64,000 nucleotides of DNA from Methanobacterium veterum (GCF_000745485.1 NZ_JQJK01000009.1:1-64000), one strand, 5' to 3'; positions 23,592 through 35,580 are shown, counted from the stretch's first letter. Translations and numbers: made by a program. Notes: generated by a model from the sequence alone, not told the origin.

Positions 23592-23813
23592 ATGAAACAT
23601 ATATTAAAAGAAGGAGACACTGGAAGACAGGTAAAGGATATACAGCACTGGTTAAATGCTCATGGTTATAAAGCTGGAGAAGAAGATGGTATTTTTGGAG
23701 AAAAAACCCGTGATGCAGTTATACAGTTTCAGAGTGCTAAAAAAATTGTTACTGATGGTATAATTGGTTCTCAGACACAACTAACCATTGAAAGAATAGA
23801 AAAAGAAGAATAA
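23592..23813 (+). CDS. Stand-alone peptidoglycan-binding domain protein
   Basis: A 73-residue protein that is a single PG_binding_1 domain (EGDTGRQVKDIQHWLNAHG, EEDGIFGEKTRDAVIQFQ, DGIIGSQT). There is no signal peptide and no catalytic domain. ATG 23592 is chosen over GTG 23583 since AAGGAG lies 9 bases before it. In a pseudomurein organism the ligand is unclear. Confidence 0.85.
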   Translation: MKHILKEGDTGRQVKDIQHWLNAHGYKAGEEDGIFGEKTRDAVIQFQSAKKIVTDGIIGSQTQLTIERIEKEE

Positions 23814-23826
23814 TTAATAGAGTTAA

Positions 23827-25659
23827 TTAAAAATTAACTCTTTTTGAAAGCCTTAAAGGTAACGGCAGCTTTCTAAATGGCATTCCTTTAATTTCATCGT
23901 GAATTCTCGCAATTAACTCATCCTTATCCATCGATACTTTTTCATTGGTTTCACGGATGTTTACATTAAACTGGTCTTTTTCAAGTTCATTATCTCCAAT
24001 TACAATAGTATAGGGAACCCATTCTTTTCCAGCATTTCTTATCTTTTTACCTACTGTTTCAGACCTTTCATCAACATCTACCCTTATGTTACTGTCCTTC
24101 AGGTATTCAGCAAGTGAAAGGGCAAAATCGAAATGCCTTTCTGCAATTGGAAGCACCCTTACCTGAATTGGTGAAAGCCATACAGGCAGCATAGGCATCT
24201 TTTTGGGGTCTTCTCTAAGTTCAATAGCAGTTTTTTCAAGTAAACTACCTATAACACGTTCTATACTTCCTGTTGGGCTGCAGTGGATGATTATAGGATA
24301 TTCTTCCTCTTCTTTTTCATTGATGTAGTTTATATCAAACCTTTCAGCACTTTCAACATCTATCTGTATTGTAGGGTTTTCTATAGGTCTTCCAAGATAG
24401 TCAATAGCTGCAAAGTCCATCTTGGATATCCAGTAATGCTTACGTCTTGGTAAAATTTCAAGAAGCATTGGTTTTCCAACCTTTTCTGCCGCTTTATACA
24501 TCCATTCCTTATTTTCATCGAAAAAGTCCTGTGTTGCCCTGAAAATAACCTCGTAGTTTACATTAAGGTCATCTCCAGTCTGCATGCACATATCAATTTG
24601 CCTTTCAAATTCTTCCATGGACTGAGGTATATCCCTACATACGGAGTGGAAATCAGGCATGGTAAACCCTCTAAGTCTCTTAAGACCTACAACTTCCCCT
24701 CTTTTTTCTAATCTAAAACTGTATGTTGAAAGCTCGTAAAGCCCAACTGGAAGGTTTTTCCAGGTTAAAAATGAGTCTGAAAGTATTCTAAACGCTCCAA
24801 AACAGCATGCAAATCTTAACATAAGCTCTTTTTTAGTACCCATCCTGTACTGCCTTTCTCCAAATTTATCAGCATGTGTACGTATTGCTTCATCTGCAAG
24901 GTCGTACATTATTGGAGTTTCAACAGGCATTGCCCCGTATTCAGTTACAAGGTTGTAAACGTAGTCTGAAAGGAGATCACGGATTAATCTCCCTTTAGGG
25001 TACCAGCGTAAATGGCCGACATCTGCAGAGGGCTCGTAGTCTGAAAGTCCCTTCTCACGCATTAATTTAACGTGAGGTGGTTCTTCACCAGAAGACTCCA
25101 TTTTACCGAGTTCGTACATCATCAATTTTCTGAGATCTTCGTTTTCATATTCATATCCTTCAGGGTCTGAAAGTTCTCCTTTATTTAAAATGTACCATTT
25201 TGAAGGTTCTTCTTCCGCTTTTTCTTCTTCTTTAGGTTTTACAGTTATGGTCCTTGATAGTTCAGATAATGGATGCCCTTTACATGATATTTCAAATGAC
25301 TTGTACCAGCCGAATGGAATTCTTGAGACTGCAACCCCTTCTTCTTTTAATTTAGATTCCATACCCTTTAAAATATTCTTTGCAGCATCTGGAGAGCTCA
25401 AAGATGAACTTAAATGAGCATATGGATATATAATTACATTATCCGGTTTTACCTGGCTTGAAACGTTCATTATTTCAGATACAGCACTTTCAATTATTGC
25501 ATCTGCATCTTTTTCATCTTCCCTTTCAACTGCAGTAAAAACCACTAAAGCGTTGTCAAATTCGCCGCCTTTCTTTTCATCTTCTATTTTTTCCGCTATT
25601 TTTGTTTTGGATTTTGTTTTGTACCTTAAATAATCAGAGTGAATCAAAAGTATTCGCAT
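23827..25659 (-). CDS. thrS: Threonyl-tRNA synthetase, archaeal type
   Basis: A 610-residue class II synthetase charging tRNA-Thr. The N-terminal 140 residues form the archaeal editing domain of D-aminoacyl deacylase fold ([18 protein letters not shown]). The catalytic core follows ([52 protein letters not shown]) and a C-terminal anticodon-binding domain near residue 490 onward ([14 protein letters not shown]). Start supported by GGTGAG. Confidence 0.97.
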   Translation of the reverse strand: MRILLIHSDYLRYKTKSKTKIAEKIEDEKKGGEFDNALVVFTAVEREDEKDADAIIESAVSEIMNVSSQVKPDNVIIYPYAHLSSSLSSPDAAKNILKGMESKLKEEGVAVSRIPFGWYKSFEISCKGHPLSELSRTITVKPKEEEKAEEEPSKWYILNKGELSDPEGYEYENEDLRKLMMYELGKMESSGEEPPHVKLMREKGLSDYEPSADVGHLRWYPKGRLIRDLLSDYVYNLVTEYGAMPVETPIMYDLADEAIRTHADKFGERQYRMGTKKELMLRFACCFGAFRILSDSFLTWKNLPVGLYELSTYSFRLEKRGEVVGLKRLRGFTMPDFHSVCRDIPQSMEEFERQIDMCMQTGDDLNVNYEVIFRATQDFFDENKEWMYKAAEKVGKPMLLEILPRRKHYWISKMDFAAIDYLGRPIENPTIQIDVESAERFDINYINEKEEEEYPIIIHCSPTGSIERVIGSLLEKTAIELREDPKKMPMLPVWLSPIQVRVLPIAERHFDFALSLAEYLKDSNIRVDVDERSETVGKKIRNAGKEWVPYTIVIGDNELEKDQFNVNIRETNEKVSMDKDELIARIHDEIKGMPFRKLPLPLRLSKRVNF

Positions 25660-25861
25660 TTTCTCACCTGTAAACTGAAATAGTTATAAAATGATTCTAA
25701 ACTTTAAAATCAATAATTTGCTTGATATTATTTTATTTCAACTAATGAATTATTAGTCATTACAATTTAGGTTTAGAGTATTTAAATTTTTATTGGATCA
25801 CTAGTGAATGTTTTTGATTATCAAAATTATAGTCGTGCTAATTAACAAACCAAATAATCAT

Positions 25862-27103
25862 TTAAATAAAAAACACTGCAATAAGTCCAGTTGCAATGAT
25901 TGCAGCAAAAATTACGCCTATTATTTGTCCAAAGCGCCTTGTACCAATAAATAAAGCTATTCCAAATTTCATTACAGTGTTAGAAATAGCTGCAATTGTT
26001 ATGGCTGTTACTGCTACATCCGGTGAGATGGTAGTCTTTGCAAGAAGCGCCATACTTATGGTTATAGCATCAACATCAGCAACACCGGATATAATACTTG
26101 CCACATAAAGGCCGCTGCTTCCAAAATAGATATCTGCAATTTTTGACATGAAAAGAATGATTAAAAACAGAACTCCAAATAGGAGTGCGGGTCTAAGGGA
26201 AAAAGGGTTTTTAAATTTGATTTCTTCCCCAACTTCCTTAACTTTTGTAGTTTTCCATGCCAGTACTCCGAGTGCAATCCCTAAAATTCCCATGCTTAAC
26301 ATCGGGACCATAAGAAGGGATACCAGATCGGGGTTTATAACCAGTACTTCAAAAAGAATCCTTAAAAACATCATAGAACTAGCAATAATAGTTGCAAATA
26401 CCGCTGCCCTTATAATAAACTCACTTTCCTTAACTCTTGATGCCATTGCAGTTGTAACTGCAGTACTTGATACCAGGCCTCCCACAACTCCAGTTAAGCC
26501 CAATCCTCGTTCTGCCCCAACTAATTTCATCATTACGTATCCGGCATAACTTATTGCAGAAATAAAAACAACTACAAGCCATATTTGATATGGATTGAAT
26601 ACATCCAGGGGTCCCATCGTTTGATCAGGAAGTAATGGAAGAATTACAAATGCAATTATAAGGAATTTCAGGGTATTTATTAACTCTTTTTCACTTATTT
26701 TTCTTACAAATTTGTGTATATATGATTTTGCCGCCAGTAGAGCTGTTATTATAATTGCAAATATTGGAGCTATTTTTATTCCATCATCAGTGTAACATAA
26801 TGCACCTAAAATAAAAGTAAGGAGAGCTACAACCTCAGTTGTAATACCCATGTCCCCAGTTTCCCGCGTGCTTACCATGTAACTTAAGCCTACAAGCACG
26901 ATTAAACCTAAAAAAGATATAACTAAAAAATTAGGATAAAATTCATTTATATACACTGAAAGTATTCCAAATAATGCAATTAAAATAAATGTCCTGATAC
27001 CTGCAAATTCACTTTTATTTACCTGTTTTCGTTCCCTTTCAATTCCAATTAACGCCCCAATTGCTAAAGCAATTAAAAATTTTAAGACGATATCTATATG
27101 CAT
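25862..27103 (-). CDS. MgtC/SapB-type membrane protein with DUF4010
   Basis: A 413-residue protein with about twelve membrane segments. The N-terminus (KFLIALAIGALIGIERERKQ) is the MgtC/SapB motif; the C-terminal half matches DUF4010 (SGVADVDAITISMALLAK). The substrate is unknown. It stands alone and diverges from ilvD. Confidence 0.8.
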   Translation of the reverse strand: MHIDIVLKFLIALAIGALIGIERERKQVNKSEFAGIRTFILIALFGILSVYINEFYPNFLVISFLGLIVLVGLSYMVSTRETGDMGITTEVVALLTFILGALCYTDDGIKIAPIFAIIITALLAAKSYIHKFVRKISEKELINTLKFLIIAFVILPLLPDQTMGPLDVFNPYQIWLVVVFISAISYAGYVMMKLVGAERGLGLTGVVGGLVSSTAVTTAMASRVKESEFIIRAAVFATIIASSMMFLRILFEVLVINPDLVSLLMVPMLSMGILGIALGVLAWKTTKVKEVGEEIKFKNPFSLRPALLFGVLFLIILFMSKIADIYFGSSGLYVASIISGVADVDAITISMALLAKTTISPDVAVTAITIAAISNTVMKFGIALFIGTRRFGQIIGVIFAAIIATGLIAVFFI

Positions 27104-27461
27104 ACTAATAATCTGTTTTTTGATCTATAAGTAATGAACCTCAAATCAAACGTAACATTATAACCTGCCCAACCTGTTGAATTCCATAGTTTGTACTTAT
27201 AAAATAACTAGAACTGCCCTGTACATTTAAACATCAAATCATATTGCAAATGATAAATAGAAATTTGACATAAGATCATTTTATATCAATAAAAATAGAA
27301 TACAGTACATTTATAATACATAAAAAGAAATTAATATGATTATATTTAAAGATATTAATACACTAATTCTATTAATCAAAAATAACCGTTTAAATAGGAT
27401 TAAGTCAGTATTATTCGTTATTTGTAAAATATATCTTAAATAGAAGTTTTATGGTGATTCA
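27104..27461. other. Divergent promoter region before ilvD
   Basis: AT-rich. AAAATATATCTTA near 27428 is a likely TATA box for ilvD and GGTGATTC lies directly before its ATG. No repeat or other structure was seen. Confidence 0.45.
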
Positions 27462-29117
27462 ATGAGAAGCGATGCTATTAAAAAAGGATTACAAAAAGCT
27501 CCCCATAGATCTTTACTTAGAGCATGCGGAGTAACAGATGAAGAAATGAACAAACCATTTATAGGTGTTGCAAATAGTTTTACCAGTATAGTACCCGGAC
27601 ACATTCACCTTAATGAAGTAGCTGATGCAGTTAAACAGGGAATAAGCGAAGCAGGCGGAGTACCTTTCGAATTTAATACAATGGCGATTTGCGACGGCAT
27701 ATCAATGGGCCATGAAGGAATGAAATATTCCCTTGCTTCAAGGGAGATAATAGCAGATACGGTAGAAAGTATGGCACAGGCCCACCAGATGGATGCGCTT
27801 GTATTAATCCCAACATGCGATAAGGTAGTTCCTGGAATGTTAATGGCTGCAGCAAGGCTTGATATACCTTCAATCGTTGTTACAGGGGGGCCTATGAAAC
27901 CTGGTGAGTTTAAAGGTAAACCTGTAGATTTCATATCTGTTTCTGAAGGTGTTGGGGCAGTATCATCTGGTAAAATGACAGAGGAAGAACTTGACGAGCT
28001 TGAAAGATGTGCATGCCCAGGAGCAGGTTCATGTGCCGGCCTTTTCACTGCAAACACAATGGCATGCGTAACAGAAGTATTAGGAATGAGTTTACCATAC
28101 TGCGCAACAGCCCATGCTGTTGACGCTAAAAAAAGACAAATAGCACGCCAATCTGGAGCCAAAATAATAGAACTGCTGGATAAAAATATAACTCCATCTA
28201 AAATAATGACTCAAGAAGCATTTGAAAATGCTATAGCAGCTGATCTTGCGCTCGGAGGATCATCAAATACTACTTTACACATTCCTGCAATAGCAAGCGA
28301 ACTAGAAGATAAAGGAGTTAATATAACCATTAATTCATTTGATGAATTTAGTAAAAAAATTCCGCACATAACCAAACTACGCCCATCAGGAGTTCACAGC
28401 CTGTTGGATTTAGACAATGCCGGAGGCATACCTGCAGTTTTAAAGGTAATCGAAGACAAAATAAACCAGGATACTCTAACATGTACTGGAAAAACCCTTG
28501 GTGAAAATATTAAAGATGCAAAAGTTGCAGATGAAGAAGTTATAAGGCCGTTAAGTAATCCTTACAGTAAAGAAGGAGGACTTGCAATATTAAAAGGCAA
28601 CTTAGCTCCAAGGGGATCTGTAGTTAAAGTAGCAGGTGTAAATGAAGATATGAAAGTACACACCGGTCCAGCGAAAGTCTTTGACGGTGAAGACGCGTGT
28701 GTTACTGCAATTTTTAACCATGAAATCAAAGAAGGGGACGTAGTTGTAATAAGATACGAAGGACCAAAGGGCGGCCCTGGAATGCGTGAAATGCTGAACC
28801 CAACTTCCGCAATATCTGGTATGGGGTTAAAAACAGTTGCACTTATAACCGATGGAAGATTCTCCGGCGGGACAAGAGGACCTTGTATTGGACACATATC
28901 TCCTGAAGCCATGGAAAAAGGACCAATAGCTGCCCTAAAAGATGGAGACATTATAAAAATAGATATGAATAACGGAATTCTCGAAGCTGAAGTTGAAGAC
29001 AAAGAACTTAAAAAGAGGCTTGAAAATGTAGTAATGCCAGATAAAAAGGTTAAAGGCTGGCTTTCAAGATACAGAAAAATGGCAAGTTCTGCAGATAAAG
29101 GAGCTGTTTTAAGGTAA
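27462..29117 (+). CDS. ilvD: Dihydroxy-acid dehydratase
   Basis: A 551-residue IlvD/Edd family enzyme. Iron-sulphur cysteines are visible in [10 protein letters not shown] and [11 protein letters not shown], and [15 protein letters not shown] lies near the C-terminus. It converts dihydroxyacids into 2-oxo acids in valine and isoleucine synthesis, after IlvC. It is monocistronic and far from ilvBN and ilvC. Confidence 0.97.
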   Translation: MRSDAIKKGLQKAPHRSLLRACGVTDEEMNKPFIGVANSFTSIVPGHIHLNEVADAVKQGISEAGGVPFEFNTMAICDGISMGHEGMKYSLASREIIADTVESMAQAHQMDALVLIPTCDKVVPGMLMAAARLDIPSIVVTGGPMKPGEFKGKPVDFISVSEGVGAVSSGKMTEEELDELERCACPGAGSCAGLFTANTMACVTEVLGMSLPYCATAHAVDAKKRQIARQSGAKIIELLDKNITPSKIMTQEAFENAIAADLALGGSSNTTLHIPAIASELEDKGVNITINSFDEFSKKIPHITKLRPSGVHSLLDLDNAGGIPAVLKVIEDKINQDTLTCTGKTLGENIKDAKVADEEVIRPLSNPYSKEGGLAILKGNLAPRGSVVKVAGVNEDMKVHTGPAKVFDGEDACVTAIFNHEIKEGDVVVIRYEGPKGGPGMREMLNPTSAISGMGLKTVALITDGRFSGGTRGPCIGHISPEAMEKGPIAALKDGDIIKIDMNNGILEAEVEDKELKKRLENVVMPDKKVKGWLSRYRKMASSADKGAVLR

Positions 29118-29325
29118 TTATAATAAAAGATTAATTCTTTATCTTTCCTTTTTAAATCCAATTTTCATACTTTAATCCGAATATAATCTGCCTAAAATCG
29201 CAGGGCCAGTAAGTTTATGTTACTTGACTTAATAAATCACATAATATTAAAAAATAATATTTGGGCAAATCTATAAATCATTTAAAGTCCATAAATTTAG
29301 ACAAAATCCTTGATAGAGGGAGAAA

Positions 29326-29724
29326 GTGAATTATAAAGAAATAGCAACTTATATCGTGATCATACTCATTGGAATAGTTGTAGCGCAGCACATGAACGTT
29401 GTTGTCTCAGGAAGTATGGAACCCGTAATGTACAGGGGAGACATAGTTATCGTAGATCAAAACCCAAGCAGCGTCCAGGTAGGAGATATAGTTGTTTACA
29501 AAGCAACATGGGTCAATGAAGATGTAATCCATAGAGTCAAAGAGATATACAAAACCTCTAATGGAAGCACGTATCTCATAACAAAGGGAGATAACAACCC
29601 CGTGCCCGATCCATACCCCGTACAATACCCCGACCAGGTGGTTTCAAAAGTTGTATCCATAAATGGACAACCCCTAATTATACCTAAAATAGGGTATATA
29701 ACACTGTGGATTAGAGGATTATAA
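29326..29724 (+). CDS. Signal peptidase I, archaeal type, copy 1
   Basis: A 132-residue S26 peptidase: one N-terminal membrane helix, catalytic Ser in [14 protein letters not shown] (near residue 28) and a His in [10 protein letters not shown] in place of the bacterial Lys. It removes signal peptides at the outer face of the membrane. GTG start at 29326. A close tandem copy follows 104 bases on; the shared 3' flank (ATCAACTGGCAA) was duplicated as well. Confidence 0.92.
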   Translation: MNYKEIATYIVIILIGIVVAQHMNVVVSGSMEPVMYRGDIVIVDQNPSSVQVGDIVVYKATWVNEDVIHRVKEIYKTSNGSTYLITKGDNNPVPDPYPVQYPDQVVSKVVSINGQPLIIPKIGYITLWIRGL

Positions 29725-29828
29725 CAAAATCAACTGGCAAGTTCTTTTTTATTGCCAATGTTCAATAAAACTTAATTTCTTAAAAATATTTTAAATTAAG
29801 CTATAATGCCCTTAATAAAGGTGAAAAA

Positions 29829-30227
29829 GTGAATTATAAAGAAATAGCAACTTACATTATAATTATACTCGCAGGAGTGATCATAGCGCAACATATGAAT
29901 GTTGTTGTCTCTGGAAGTATGGAACCCGTAATGTACAGGGGAGACATAGTCGTAGTAGATCAAAACCCAGCCAGTGTCCAGGTAGGAGATATAGTTGTCT
30001 ATCATGCAACATGGTTTCCAGAACCTGTAATTCACAGAGTTAAAGAGATATACAAAACGTCTAATGGAAGCACGTATCTCATAACAAAGGGAGATAACAA
30101 CCCCGTGCCCGATCCATACCCCGTACAATACCCCGACCAGGTGATCTCAAAGGTCGTTGATATAGGTGGCACACCCCTGATTATACCTAAAATAGGGTAC
30201 ATAACGCTGTGGATTAGAGGATTATAA
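29829..30227 (+). CDS. Signal peptidase I, archaeal type, copy 2
   Basis: Same length, GTG start, Ser (SGSMEP) and His ([10 protein letters not shown]) as copy 1. About 100 bases in the middle (from GAGATATACAAAACG on) are almost identical to copy 1 even at silent sites, while the flanking coding parts differ more. Both copies keep the catalytic residues, so two enzymes of perhaps different preference are likely. Confidence 0.92.
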   Translation: MNYKEIATYIIIILAGVIIAQHMNVVVSGSMEPVMYRGDIVVVDQNPASVQVGDIVVYHATWFPEPVIHRVKEIYKTSNGSTYLITKGDNNPVPDPYPVQYPDQVISKVVDIGGTPLIIPKIGYITLWIRGL

Positions 30228-30702
30228 CAAAATCAACTGGCAAATTCCTTTTTATTACCAGATATACTTTTTTTTAAAAATTTTATCAAACTTTGAAAAC
30301 CGACAAAAATCAGAGCATGCAAACACTCCTTGTTTGATGTGTCAAATCGGAGATTTGACAACATTCGAAAATTCATAGAATTTTCGATGCATGCGCAAAA
30401 TGGAATTTTTCGCTGTTACGAAATTTTCAATTTCGTAAACGTCAAAATTGAAAATTTTTACAGATTTAGAAAGTTTAAAAAAATTCGTAAATTTTTTGAA
30501 AATACTTTTTAATAGGCGTGACAATATCTTAATTTAGAGAATTTTGAAAGATTATTAATAATTACTATATTTAATTTCAAAAATATTTTTACACTGCATT
30601 TACATTAAAAGTTGTATATGCTAATGAAATTCTCATGCAAATATATAATATACAACTTTTAATATTGAAATAAATGCATTATAATGATTATACGGTGAAT
30701 CT
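30228..30702. repeat. Intergenic hairpin cluster B
   Basis: Between 30319 and 30502 lie serial hairpins: CAAACACTCCTTGTTTG, GTCAAATC-GGA-GATTTGAC, CGAAAATTC-ATA-GAATTTTCG, GCAAAATGGAATTTTTCGC-type, ACGAAATTTTCAATTTCGT and others. Linkers GCATGC and CGCTGTT recur in cluster A. No gene here; a TATA box for argS probably lies near 30650. Confidence 0.7.
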
Positions 30703-32385
30703 ATGTACAGGATGTTAGAAAAAGAAGCAGTTAAATCTTTAGAAAGTGCAATTGAATCTTTAGGATATGAAAAACCATCTGAAATTAAAGTTGAGGAACC
30801 TCCGAATGCAGATCTGGGGGATCTTGCATCAACAGTGTCATTTCAACTTGCAAAACAGCTTAAAAAACCGCCCATGGAAATAACCAAGGACATTTTAAAT
30901 GTTATAGAAATTCCTGAAGTTTTCAGGTCTGTAGAAATGAAAGGTCCCTACATCAATTTCTTCATAAACTATGAAAACTTTTCAAAACTGGTTTTAGACT
31001 CCATAGATGAAAATTACGGGCAATTAGAAGACAAAAATAAAAAAATAATCCTTGAACACACATCAGCAAACCCTAACGGGCCATTACACATTGGCCACGT
31101 TAGAAATGCAATAATAGGAGATTCTTTAGCAAGAATATTACGTTCTGCAGGGTATAACGTGGAAACTCAGTATTATGTAAACGATATGGGCCGGCAAATA
31201 GGTATAATCGCATGGGGATTACTAAATTTTGATTTTAAAATAGAAGAAAAAGAAAAAGTAGACCATGAAATTGGAAAAATCTACTTCCAGATAAATGAAA
31301 AATTACGTGCCGACGAGAGCCTTAAAACAGAAGTTAGTGCACTTTTAAAAAGATATGAAAGCGGTGCCGATCCAGAACTTGAAAAAGTCTTTAAAAATAT
31401 TGTAGAAAAATGTATAAGCGGAATTGAATCAACATTAAACGATTTAAACATTTATCACGACGCTTTTGTCTGGGAAAGCAAGTTTATAAGAAACCAAGCC
31501 GTCAGCGGAATTTTGGACAAACTAAGCAAATACACTAAAAGAAATGAAGTTTTATACCTCCCCCTTGAAGATTACGGCATAGAAAAAGAGCTTGTACTTA
31601 CACGGTCCGATGGAACTTCTCTTTATTCCACAAGAGACCTTGCATATCACCTTGAAAAATCAAATAACTCTGATGAAATGATAGACATTTTAGGATCCGA
31701 CCATAAGCTTGCAGTGGATCAGATAAGTGTTGCACTTAACTTATTAGATGGAAAAAGCCCAGAAGTCGTATTCTATGAGTTTATAACTCTCCCTGAAGGT
31801 TCAATGTCTACACGAAGAGGAGTATTTATTTCAGTGGATGATCTTGTTGACGAAGCTGTAAACCGTGCCCTTGCTGAAATTAAAAAGAGGAGATCAGATT
31901 TAAGTGATGAAGAAGCCCTTAAAATTGCTACAGATATAGGTATAGGCGCTATAAGGTACTTCATAGTCAAATTATCTCCAGAAAAGCACATAGTGTTTAA
32001 ATGGGAAGAAGCCCTCAGTTTTGAAAGGGGATGCGCATCTATTCAATACGCCCATGCAAGGGCATGCAAACTGCTTGAAAAAGCAGGTTTTGATGCAGGT
32101 ATCGATACTCAAGACCAGGTATTGAACCATCCTTTTGAAATAGAACTTGTAAAAATGCTTTCCAAGTTCACCTCTATTATTGAAGAATCAGCGAAAATTA
32201 ACAGGATACATCCTCTTGCACAGTATGCTATGGATCTGGCAGGGACATTCAACAGGTTCTACAAGTCTGTTCCAGTAATAGGTGCAGAAGAAGAGGTTAC
32301 AAGGTTACTTTTAGTGGATAAATCAAGGATAACCATTAGAAACTGTCTTGATCTTATGGGAATAAATGCACCTGAATCCATGTAA
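30703..32385 (+). CDS. argS: Arginyl-tRNA synthetase
   Basis: A 560-residue class I synthetase. The HIGH motif appears as [12 protein letters not shown] and the KMSK-like site as SMSTRRG. An N-terminal tRNA-binding domain (about residues 1-110) and a C-terminal helical anticodon domain ending in the family tail (INAPESM) are complete. Start after GGTGAATCT. Confidence 0.97.
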   Translation: MYRMLEKEAVKSLESAIESLGYEKPSEIKVEEPPNADLGDLASTVSFQLAKQLKKPPMEITKDILNVIEIPEVFRSVEMKGPYINFFINYENFSKLVLDSIDENYGQLEDKNKKIILEHTSANPNGPLHIGHVRNAIIGDSLARILRSAGYNVETQYYVNDMGRQIGIIAWGLLNFDFKIEEKEKVDHEIGKIYFQINEKLRADESLKTEVSALLKRYESGADPELEKVFKNIVEKCISGIESTLNDLNIYHDAFVWESKFIRNQAVSGILDKLSKYTKRNEVLYLPLEDYGIEKELVLTRSDGTSLYSTRDLAYHLEKSNNSDEMIDILGSDHKLAVDQISVALNLLDGKSPEVVFYEFITLPEGSMSTRRGVFISVDDLVDEAVNRALAEIKKRRSDLSDEEALKIATDIGIGAIRYFIVKLSPEKHIVFKWEEALSFERGCASIQYAHARACKLLEKAGFDAGIDTQDQVLNHPFEIELVKMLSKFTSIIEESAKINRIHPLAQYAMDLAGTFNRFYKSVPVIGAEEEVTRLLLVDKSRITIRNCLDLMGINAPESM

Positions 32386-32520
32386 CCCTACGTTGTTCCT
32401 TCAATATTCCAATTTTCTTCTTTTTCATTAATTGAAATATGAATCCCTTTTTAAAAAGAAAAGATTCTAAATGCGTTTTCATAAATTATTTAACTTATAA
32501 AGACAAATAATAATTATATA

Positions 32521-33948
32521 ATGATTGAAATCCCTGAAACTCAAACTTTTTTAATTGATTTTGATATATCCCCAGAATACCACGACGAAGTTCTAAGTTT
32601 TATTGATGAAAATTATCTGATGGTTAAGCCTGAATACTTCTCAAATGTGAAAATAATAAGAGAAAATGATAGTAATCGATTATTATTTACAGCAAGAGAT
32701 CCTACAAAGGGTTTTCAGATAGAAGCAGAAGTTAAATCAGGGAATCCTGTAGAACTCACATTAATACCGGGTGATGGAACTCCGTCTAAATTTACAGAAT
32801 CAGTTAAAGACGATATTTACTTCATGGTTCATTTATTTGAAGATAACATCCGCAGTTCAACCATTTATTTTTCATGGGTGGAAGGGGAAAGAGTTATACC
32901 AGAACAGCCCCCTACATCCAAAAAACGCACTGGAGACCAGCTTTTTACCAGCAGCCTTCTCTTAGTTTACATCCTGTTTTTTGCATTTAACATTGTCCTG
33001 TTCTTCTTATTGGGATTATACTATGCAGTGGCCCTCATCTTACTTTCTCAATTTGTAATTGTTCTTTTTTCAAATAAAATCCTTGCATACGGGAATAAAT
33101 GGAATGTTACCCTTCAAAATCCTTATGTCCACATATTAGAATACCAGCTGCCCTTTAAAGAATTTAAAGAGTTTCAGGAAAAATTTGGAAAAGAAACTGT
33201 AACACAGATAAAAAAGGAAATCTACGACAGGACATTTAACCAGGGCATAAAACCAACCTGCAAGCTTGGAGACGAAGTTCTGGAAAAGTACGGCTTCAGC
33301 TGCAATCCATACCGCAGCCTGTATAAAACTGTCAATGTGTACGACATCGTTAAAAAAGCTGCCGATAGTTTTGGTCTGCCTATGCCTAAAATCGTGATCT
33401 CAAATACCATGATTGCAAATGCAGCAGCCACTGGTCCTACCCCAAGTAAAGGACTTGTACTCATTACAACCGGTTTACTTGTTCAATTAAATAAAAATGA
33501 AATATTAAGTGTTTTAGGCCATGAAATGGGGCACCTTCAAGGAAGAGACCCTTTAATATTATTCAGTATAATCTCCGGCGAGTTCATATTGAGATTCACA
33601 GTCCTGTTCCCTATTGTAATTATTAACCCCATAATATACATAATAGTAATTATGGCCCTGATTTTCTTCGTGGGCAAGTTCTTTGAGACCAGGGCAGACC
33701 TTTTATCAGCCATGAAAATAGGTCAGCCGGACGTACTTGCAGAGGCGCTTCGAAAAATAGCATACCAAAGACTTCAAATGGAAAAGGTGGGATCTAAGAT
33801 TCCAAGATGGCTGTCATGGGACACTCATCCTCCTGTTTATTTCAGGATTGACAGGCTAAAAGGCATGCAAACACCTGTAAGATCTAAAAATCCGTTGATA
33901 CAGTCTGCAAGAGATGTTGTGAATGGTTTTCTTGCCTCGTTTAGATAA
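32521..33948 (+). CDS. M48-type membrane metalloprotease
   Basis: A 475-residue protein. The zinc site HEMGH is near residue 338 (LSVLGHEMGHLQGRD), with a downstream FFETRADLLS supplying the Glu ligand. Two hydrophobic segments near 145-185 and two near 350-380 anchor it. An unusual N-terminal 140-residue soluble region precedes the peptidase. Likely HtpX-like membrane protein quality control. A copy of its last 56 bases recurs at 34288. Confidence 0.88.
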   Translation: MIEIPETQTFLIDFDISPEYHDEVLSFIDENYLMVKPEYFSNVKIIRENDSNRLLFTARDPTKGFQIEAEVKSGNPVELTLIPGDGTPSKFTESVKDDIYFMVHLFEDNIRSSTIYFSWVEGERVIPEQPPTSKKRTGDQLFTSSLLLVYILFFAFNIVLFFLLGLYYAVALILLSQFVIVLFSNKILAYGNKWNVTLQNPYVHILEYQLPFKEFKEFQEKFGKETVTQIKKEIYDRTFNQGIKPTCKLGDEVLEKYGFSCNPYRSLYKTVNVYDIVKKAADSFGLPMPKIVISNTMIANAAATGPTPSKGLVLITTGLLVQLNKNEILSVLGHEMGHLQGRDPLILFSIISGEFILRFTVLFPIVIINPIIYIIVIMALIFFVGKFFETRADLLSAMKIGQPDVLAEALRKIAYQRLQMEKVGSKIPRWLSWDTHPPVYFRIDRLKGMQTPVRSKNPLIQSARDVVNGFLASFR

Positions 33949-34212
33949 AAATAGTAATGTATAGGCAGTTTAGGGTTTTACTTAATTTACTTCCAGATAT
34001 GATACTTTAAACCATTATTCAATTTTTAAATAGAACTCATTTTAGAATTCTTAAAATTTTATAAAATTTTGGAAAAATTAATCGATGATACGAAGATTAC
34101 TTTTAAAAAAAATTTGGGTGACTGGGATATTAGATAATCACGATTATTAAGTTCTTTCATGCGTTTTAAATACCTTAAAAATAAAAATTAGAAATTCATT
34201 TTGATTCCCGAT

Positions 34213-34290
34213 CTCCACAGCTCAAAACCGAAGGTTTTGAGCGAGGATTTTTTTGATCAATCCTTTTTTTTGAAAAAAAGGTTGTCTCGT
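34213..34290. repeat. Hairpins between M48 gene and its tail copy
   Basis: GCTCAAAACC-GAA-GGTTTTGAGC is a perfect 10-bp stem, followed by GATCAATCC and long T and A runs that fold back (CCTTTTTTTTGAAAAAAAGG). It resembles members of the hairpin clusters and could act as a terminator. Confidence 0.6.
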
Positions 34291-34343
34291 TAATACAGTC
34301 TGCAAGAGATGTTGTGAATGGTTTTCTTGCTTCATTTAAATAA
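34288..34343 (+). pseudogene. Relic 3' end of a second M48 gene
   Basis: 56 bases match the end of the M48 gene (33893-33948) with four differences, all transitions, three of them silent and one Arg to Lys, ending in the same TAA. That pattern suggests a once-functional paralogue whose body was deleted, rather than a recent copy error. Confidence 0.7.
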
Positions 34344-34418
34344 ATTAGAAAAAGTGATTTAAAATTTAAAAAATAATATTGAATTAGAAAAAATAATTAT
34401 ATTAAAGAAATATCTGGA

Positions 34419-35327
34419 TTATTTCTTCCCCAGTAATTTGTAAAGCACCGCTTTCTGGGCGTGGAGCCTGTTTTCAGCCTGGTCCCATACTGCGGACTGG
34501 GTGGAATTAAGCATGTCTGCGGTAATTTCCTGTCCCCGAATAGCCGGTAAACAGTGCAAAATAATTGCGTCTTCATTTGCCGGACCCATAAGGTCTTTGT
34601 TTACCTGATAATCTGCAAATGCATTGAGTCTTTTTGAAGCCTCTTCCTCGTCTCCCATACTGATCCATACATCAGTATAAACAGCGTCGGCACCTTCAAC
34701 TCCAGCTTCAATATCATTAACTATTTTAAGTTCTGCACCAGTTTCTTCAGCGTATTTTTTGGCCTTTTTAAATATTTCCGCATCAGGTTCATATCCCGGA
34801 GGGCATACTACGTCCATGTCCATCCCTACAAATGCGGATGCAAATAATAATGAATTACAGACGTTGTTTCCATCTCCAACAAAGGCAAGTTTTACATCAA
34901 AACTATTTTTCTTTTCATATATGGTTAAAAGGTCTGCAAATGCCTGACAAGGATGTTCCTTGTTTGTAAGACCATTAATAACCGGTACATCAGAATACCG
35001 TGAAAATTCTAAAACATCATCATGTTCCTTGGCCCTGATCATTATTCCATCAACATATCTACTCATAACTCTGGCGGTATCTTCCACTATTTCACCACGA
35101 CCAAGTTGAAGGTCTTCTCTAGATAGATAAAGCGCATTTCCACCGAGCTGATACATTCCAACTTCAAAAGATATTCTAGTCCTTGTTGATGCCTTCTCAA
35201 AAACCATAGCAAGTGTTTTCTTAGCCAAAGGCTCTCCAGGGATTTCTCCATTCTTAAATTTTTTAGAGAGATCCAGTATTTCATTTACATGATCCCTGGC
35301 ATCTTCCATTGATAAAAGATGATTCAT
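34419..35327 (-). CDS. argF: Ornithine carbamoyltransferase
   Basis: 302 residues. Carbamoyl phosphate loop [24 protein letters not shown] and the ornithine-side HCLPAIRG are all present. It makes citrulline in arginine synthesis. ATG 35327 ([10 protein letters not shown]) is preferred over the upstream ATG 35351, as GGAGTG lies 5-6 bases before it. Confidence 0.96.
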   Translation of the reverse strand: MNHLLSMEDARDHVNEILDLSKKFKNGEIPGEPLAKKTLAMVFEKASTRTRISFEVGMYQLGGNALYLSREDLQLGRGEIVEDTARVMSRYVDGIMIRAKEHDDVLEFSRYSDVPVINGLTNKEHPCQAFADLLTIYEKKNSFDVKLAFVGDGNNVCNSLLFASAFVGMDMDVVCPPGYEPDAEIFKKAKKYAEETGAELKIVNDIEAGVEGADAVYTDVWISMGDEEEASKRLNAFADYQVNKDLMGPANEDAIILHCLPAIRGQEITADMLNSTQSAVWDQAENRLHAQKAVLYKLLGKK

Positions 35328-35580
35328 ATTTTCACTCCAAATTGTATTCATTATGCCTTATTTATTGAAGAACATGTTTATTTAAATCATACTATATCTA
35401 CTTTTCTCTAATTCTAAATGAATTATTTTCTAGAGAATTCAAGCAAAATAAAATGATTTGAACTTTTTATTCAGTTCATCATTCGTTGTAATTCATTCTA
35501 TTCTATTTCAGTTTAATACTGAGCTATTAGAGCTTTTCAAGTTAATTTAAAATAGGGTAATAATTTTATTACCTCTTGAA

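Noticed and set aside
27605..28162. Long reverse frame (185 aa) inside ilvD
   Set aside because: It lies wholly within a clear ilvD gene on the opposite strand and its composition mirrors the coding strand; a shadow frame. The same applies to other long reverse frames, such as those in ilvD's 3' half and in ilvC.
29407..30128. Two matching reverse frames (72 and 110 aa) within the signal peptidase pair
   Set aside because: They recur only because the genes on the other strand are duplicates.
30330..30524. Short frames on both strands in hairpin cluster B
   Set aside because: The symmetry of the inverted repeats creates mirrored open frames; there is no ribosome site or protein-like composition.
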